In this document: piece after piece, positions 62,909 through 64,000 of the stretch
Position numbering within the stretch: position 1 is the first letter of the stretch
How the letters are laid out: every line of letters starts with the position of its first letter
DNA from: G11 sp947167445
GTDB taxonomy: Bacteria > Bacillota > Clostridia > Lachnospirales > Lachnospiraceae
Reading direction: 5' to 3'
Length of the DNA stretch: 64,000 bases
Assembly (NCBI GenBank): GCA_947167445.1
Contig: CAMVID010000003.1
Span: forward strand, 62,001 to 126,000
Program-made: the position numbers and the translations under genes
The notes under the pieces: generated by a model
Seen by the model: only the letters and a program-made list of their open reading frames with translations
Database searches by the model: none
Told to the model about the DNA's origin: nothing

Positions 62909-63688
62909 ATGCAGATTGCGCTATATCAAAACAACATAATATGGGAAAACAAGAAGGAAAACATTAACAAATTGACGAAAGCCATTGATGCGTTAGGCAC
63001 TCCCCCGAGCATTATTTTTTTGCCGGAAATGAGTTTCACAGGATTTACCATGAACACTTCATTTTGTGGAGAAGAAGATAATGACACGATAAAAATAGTA
63101 AGAGATATTTCCCAGAAATGCGATATAGCCATAGGATTTGGATGGATAAATAAAAAAAACAGAAGTGAGAATCACTATACTGTAATCGATAGAAATGGAA
63201 GAGCCATTTCAGATTATAGTAAAATTCATCCATTTTCCTATGCAGGTGAAGATAGATTTTATGTAGGTGGAACATCACTCAGCTTTTTTGAATTGGGCGG
63301 GATTCGCTTTTCTACACTGATTTGTTATGATTTAAGATTTCCTGAACTCTTCAGCGTAGCAGCCAAAAAAGCAGACGTAATCGTTGTTCCAGCATGCTGG
63401 CCCGCAAAACGTCGCGAACATTGGATGTGCCTTTTAAAGGCAAGGGCTATAGAAAACCAAGTTTACATTGTTGGAATAAATTGCGTTGGAAATGTAAATA
63501 ACATTGAATATAGCGGTGATAGTTGCGTGATTAGCCCTAATGGCGAAGAGTTGGCGTACTGCAGAGGTAGAGAACAAATGATTGAGATAGATATTCCGAA
63601 TGATACTTATCGCTTTCGCAAAGATTTTCCTACCTTTGTGGATAGAAGAAACGATTTGTACTATAAACTGATGAATGAGAGTGAATAA
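62909..63688 (+). CDS. Nitrilase-superfamily amidohydrolase (omega-amidase-like)
   Basis: 259 residues from ATG 62909, preceded by GAAAGGA 5 bases upstream. The Glu-Lys-Cys triad is visible as Glu40 (LPEMSFTGF), Lys105 (SKIHPF) and Cys139 (LICYDLRFPELF). RAIENQVYIVGIN is also standard. The triad context is nearest to omega-amidases (Nit2/YafV), which hydrolyse the free amide of alpha-keto acids. In a polysaccharide locus it might remove an N-acyl or carbamoyl group from a sugar or recycle ketoglutaramate. An in-frame TTG at 62888 would only add seven unlikely residues. Confidence 0.83.
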   Translation: MQIALYQNNIIWENKKENINKLTKAIDALGTPPSIIFLPEMSFTGFTMNTSFCGEEDNDTIKIVRDISQKCDIAIGFGWINKKNRSENHYTVIDRNGRAISDYSKIHPFSYAGEDRFYVGGTSLSFFELGGIRFSTLICYDLRFPELFSVAAKKADVIVVPACWPAKRREHWMCLLKARAIENQVYIVGINCVGNVNNIEYSGDSCVISPNGEELAYCRGREQMIEIDIPNDTYRFRKDFPTFVDRRNDLYYKLMNESE

Positions 63689-63690
63689 AA

Positions 63691-64000
63691 ATGATAATAA
63701 ACAGAGGAGAGGTTTTAGCTTTAATTCCAGCGCGAGGTGGGTCAAAAGGTGTGCCTAGGAAAAATATTAAAATCTTAGGTGGTTATCCATTAATTGCGTA
63801 TTCGATTGCTGCGTGCCAGCAGTCTAGTATTATTTCAAGGGTTATTGTATCCACTGATGATGGGGAAATAGCTGAGGTGTCTCGGAAATACGGAGGGGAG
63901 GTACCTTTTTTTAGGCCCAAGGATTTAGCTTCCGATGTTTCCGCAGATTTTGGATTTATTAATCACGCTATTGACTGGTTAGATACAAATGAGGGGGCGG
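63691..64000 (+). CDS. CMP-N-acylneuraminate/ulosonic acid cytidylyltransferase, 3' end cut off
   Basis: The first 103 residues are visible. LALIPARGGSKGVPRKNIK is the NeuA/KdsB-type CTP-binding start, VIVSTDDGEIAEV follows, and FFRPKDLASDVSADF is typical of NeuA, LegF and PseF. It activates a nine-carbon or similar ulosonic acid as a CMP-sugar for transfer. The protein continues past the window. ATG 63691 lies 2 bases after the nitrilase stop. The KdsC-like phosphatase at 59319 and the sialyltransferase-like protein at 29737 could be its pathway neighbours. No NeuB-like synthase is present in the window. Confidence 0.87.
   Translation, partial: MIINRGEVLALIPARGGSKGVPRKNIKILGGYPLIAYSIAACQQSSIISRVIVSTDDGEIAEVSRKYGGEVPFFRPKDLASDVSADFGFINHAIDWLDTNEGA

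Noticed and set aside
1..64000. Mobile elements, tRNA genes, CRISPR arrays or phage genes
   Set aside because: I found no transposase or integrase motifs, no tRNA-like cloverleaf and no regularly spaced repeats anywhere in the window.

Overview
The window is the interior of one very large surface-polysaccharide (exopolysaccharide or capsule) locus. All 57 genes I can support lie on the plus strand. Neighbours overlap or sit a few bases apart, and the largest gap is 75 bases (54215-54289). I see no tRNA, rRNA, insertion sequence, CRISPR array or convincing terminator. The first and last genes are cut by the window edges. Strong AGGAGG ribosome sites, GTG and TTG starts, moderately AT-rich codons and the absence of outer-membrane export genes suggest a Gram-positive Bacillota, probably a Clostridia/Lachnospiraceae type. 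That placement is inference.

Region A (1-14.2 kb): UDP-GlcNAc 6-dehydrogenase and a TviC/WbpP-type 4-epimerase (UDP-GlcNAcA/UDP-GalNAcA supply), two GT4 and one GT2 glycosyltransferases, an AsnB-type amidotransferase that may amidate a uronic acid, a PglK-like ABC flippase, and three unfamiliar polytopic membrane proteins. Region B (14.2-25.7 kb): transferases of mixed families (GT11-like, DUF5672, GT61, GT17, GT2, GT4-like, GT32), an MBOAT/SGNH acylation pair, a Wzy-like polymerase and the initiating polyprenyl-phosphate sugar-1-phosphate transferase. Region C (25.7-40 kb): a GT4, a second PglK-like ABC flippase, a CBS-nucleotidyltransferase, a sialyltransferase-like protein, three large GT-C/DUF6056-like membrane proteins with a DPM1-type GT2, and three more GT4 enzymes.

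Region D (40-45.3 kb) is a WlbA-WlbC-WlbB set followed by HisH-like, HisF-like and WbpG-like proteins. This is the recognised gene set for a 2-acetamido-3-acetamidino uronic acid. Region E (45.3-60.4 kb) centres on a GDP-heptose route: HddA kinase, split transketolase, HddC-GmhB fusion, GmhA, a Cj1427-like GDP-heptose C4-dehydrogenase, a GDP-fucose-synthase-like reductase, and a ColD-like 3-dehydratase with His in place of the PLP lysine. Read together these predict a deoxygenated heptose, possibly a 3-deoxy-heptose that keeps its 6-hydroxyl, because no 4,6-dehydratase is visible. A radical SAM protein, a Nudix hydrolase and an AEC-family transporter are interspersed. Region F (59.3-64 kb) holds a KdsC-like phosphatase, two SDRs, a TIM-barrel isomerase, a nitrilase-family amidase and the start of a CMP-ulosonic-acid synthetase. 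It looks like the beginning of an acidic-sugar pathway that continues beyond the window.

The genes encode nucleotide-sugar supply, transferases, undecaprenyl-linked assembly, flipping, polymerisation and acyl decoration for one or more complex acidic glycans. Composition changes along the window: the first genes are relatively GC-rich with lysine mostly AAG, and the region after about 37.8 kb is more AT-rich with many AAA and ATA codons. This suggests that modules of different origin have been joined.
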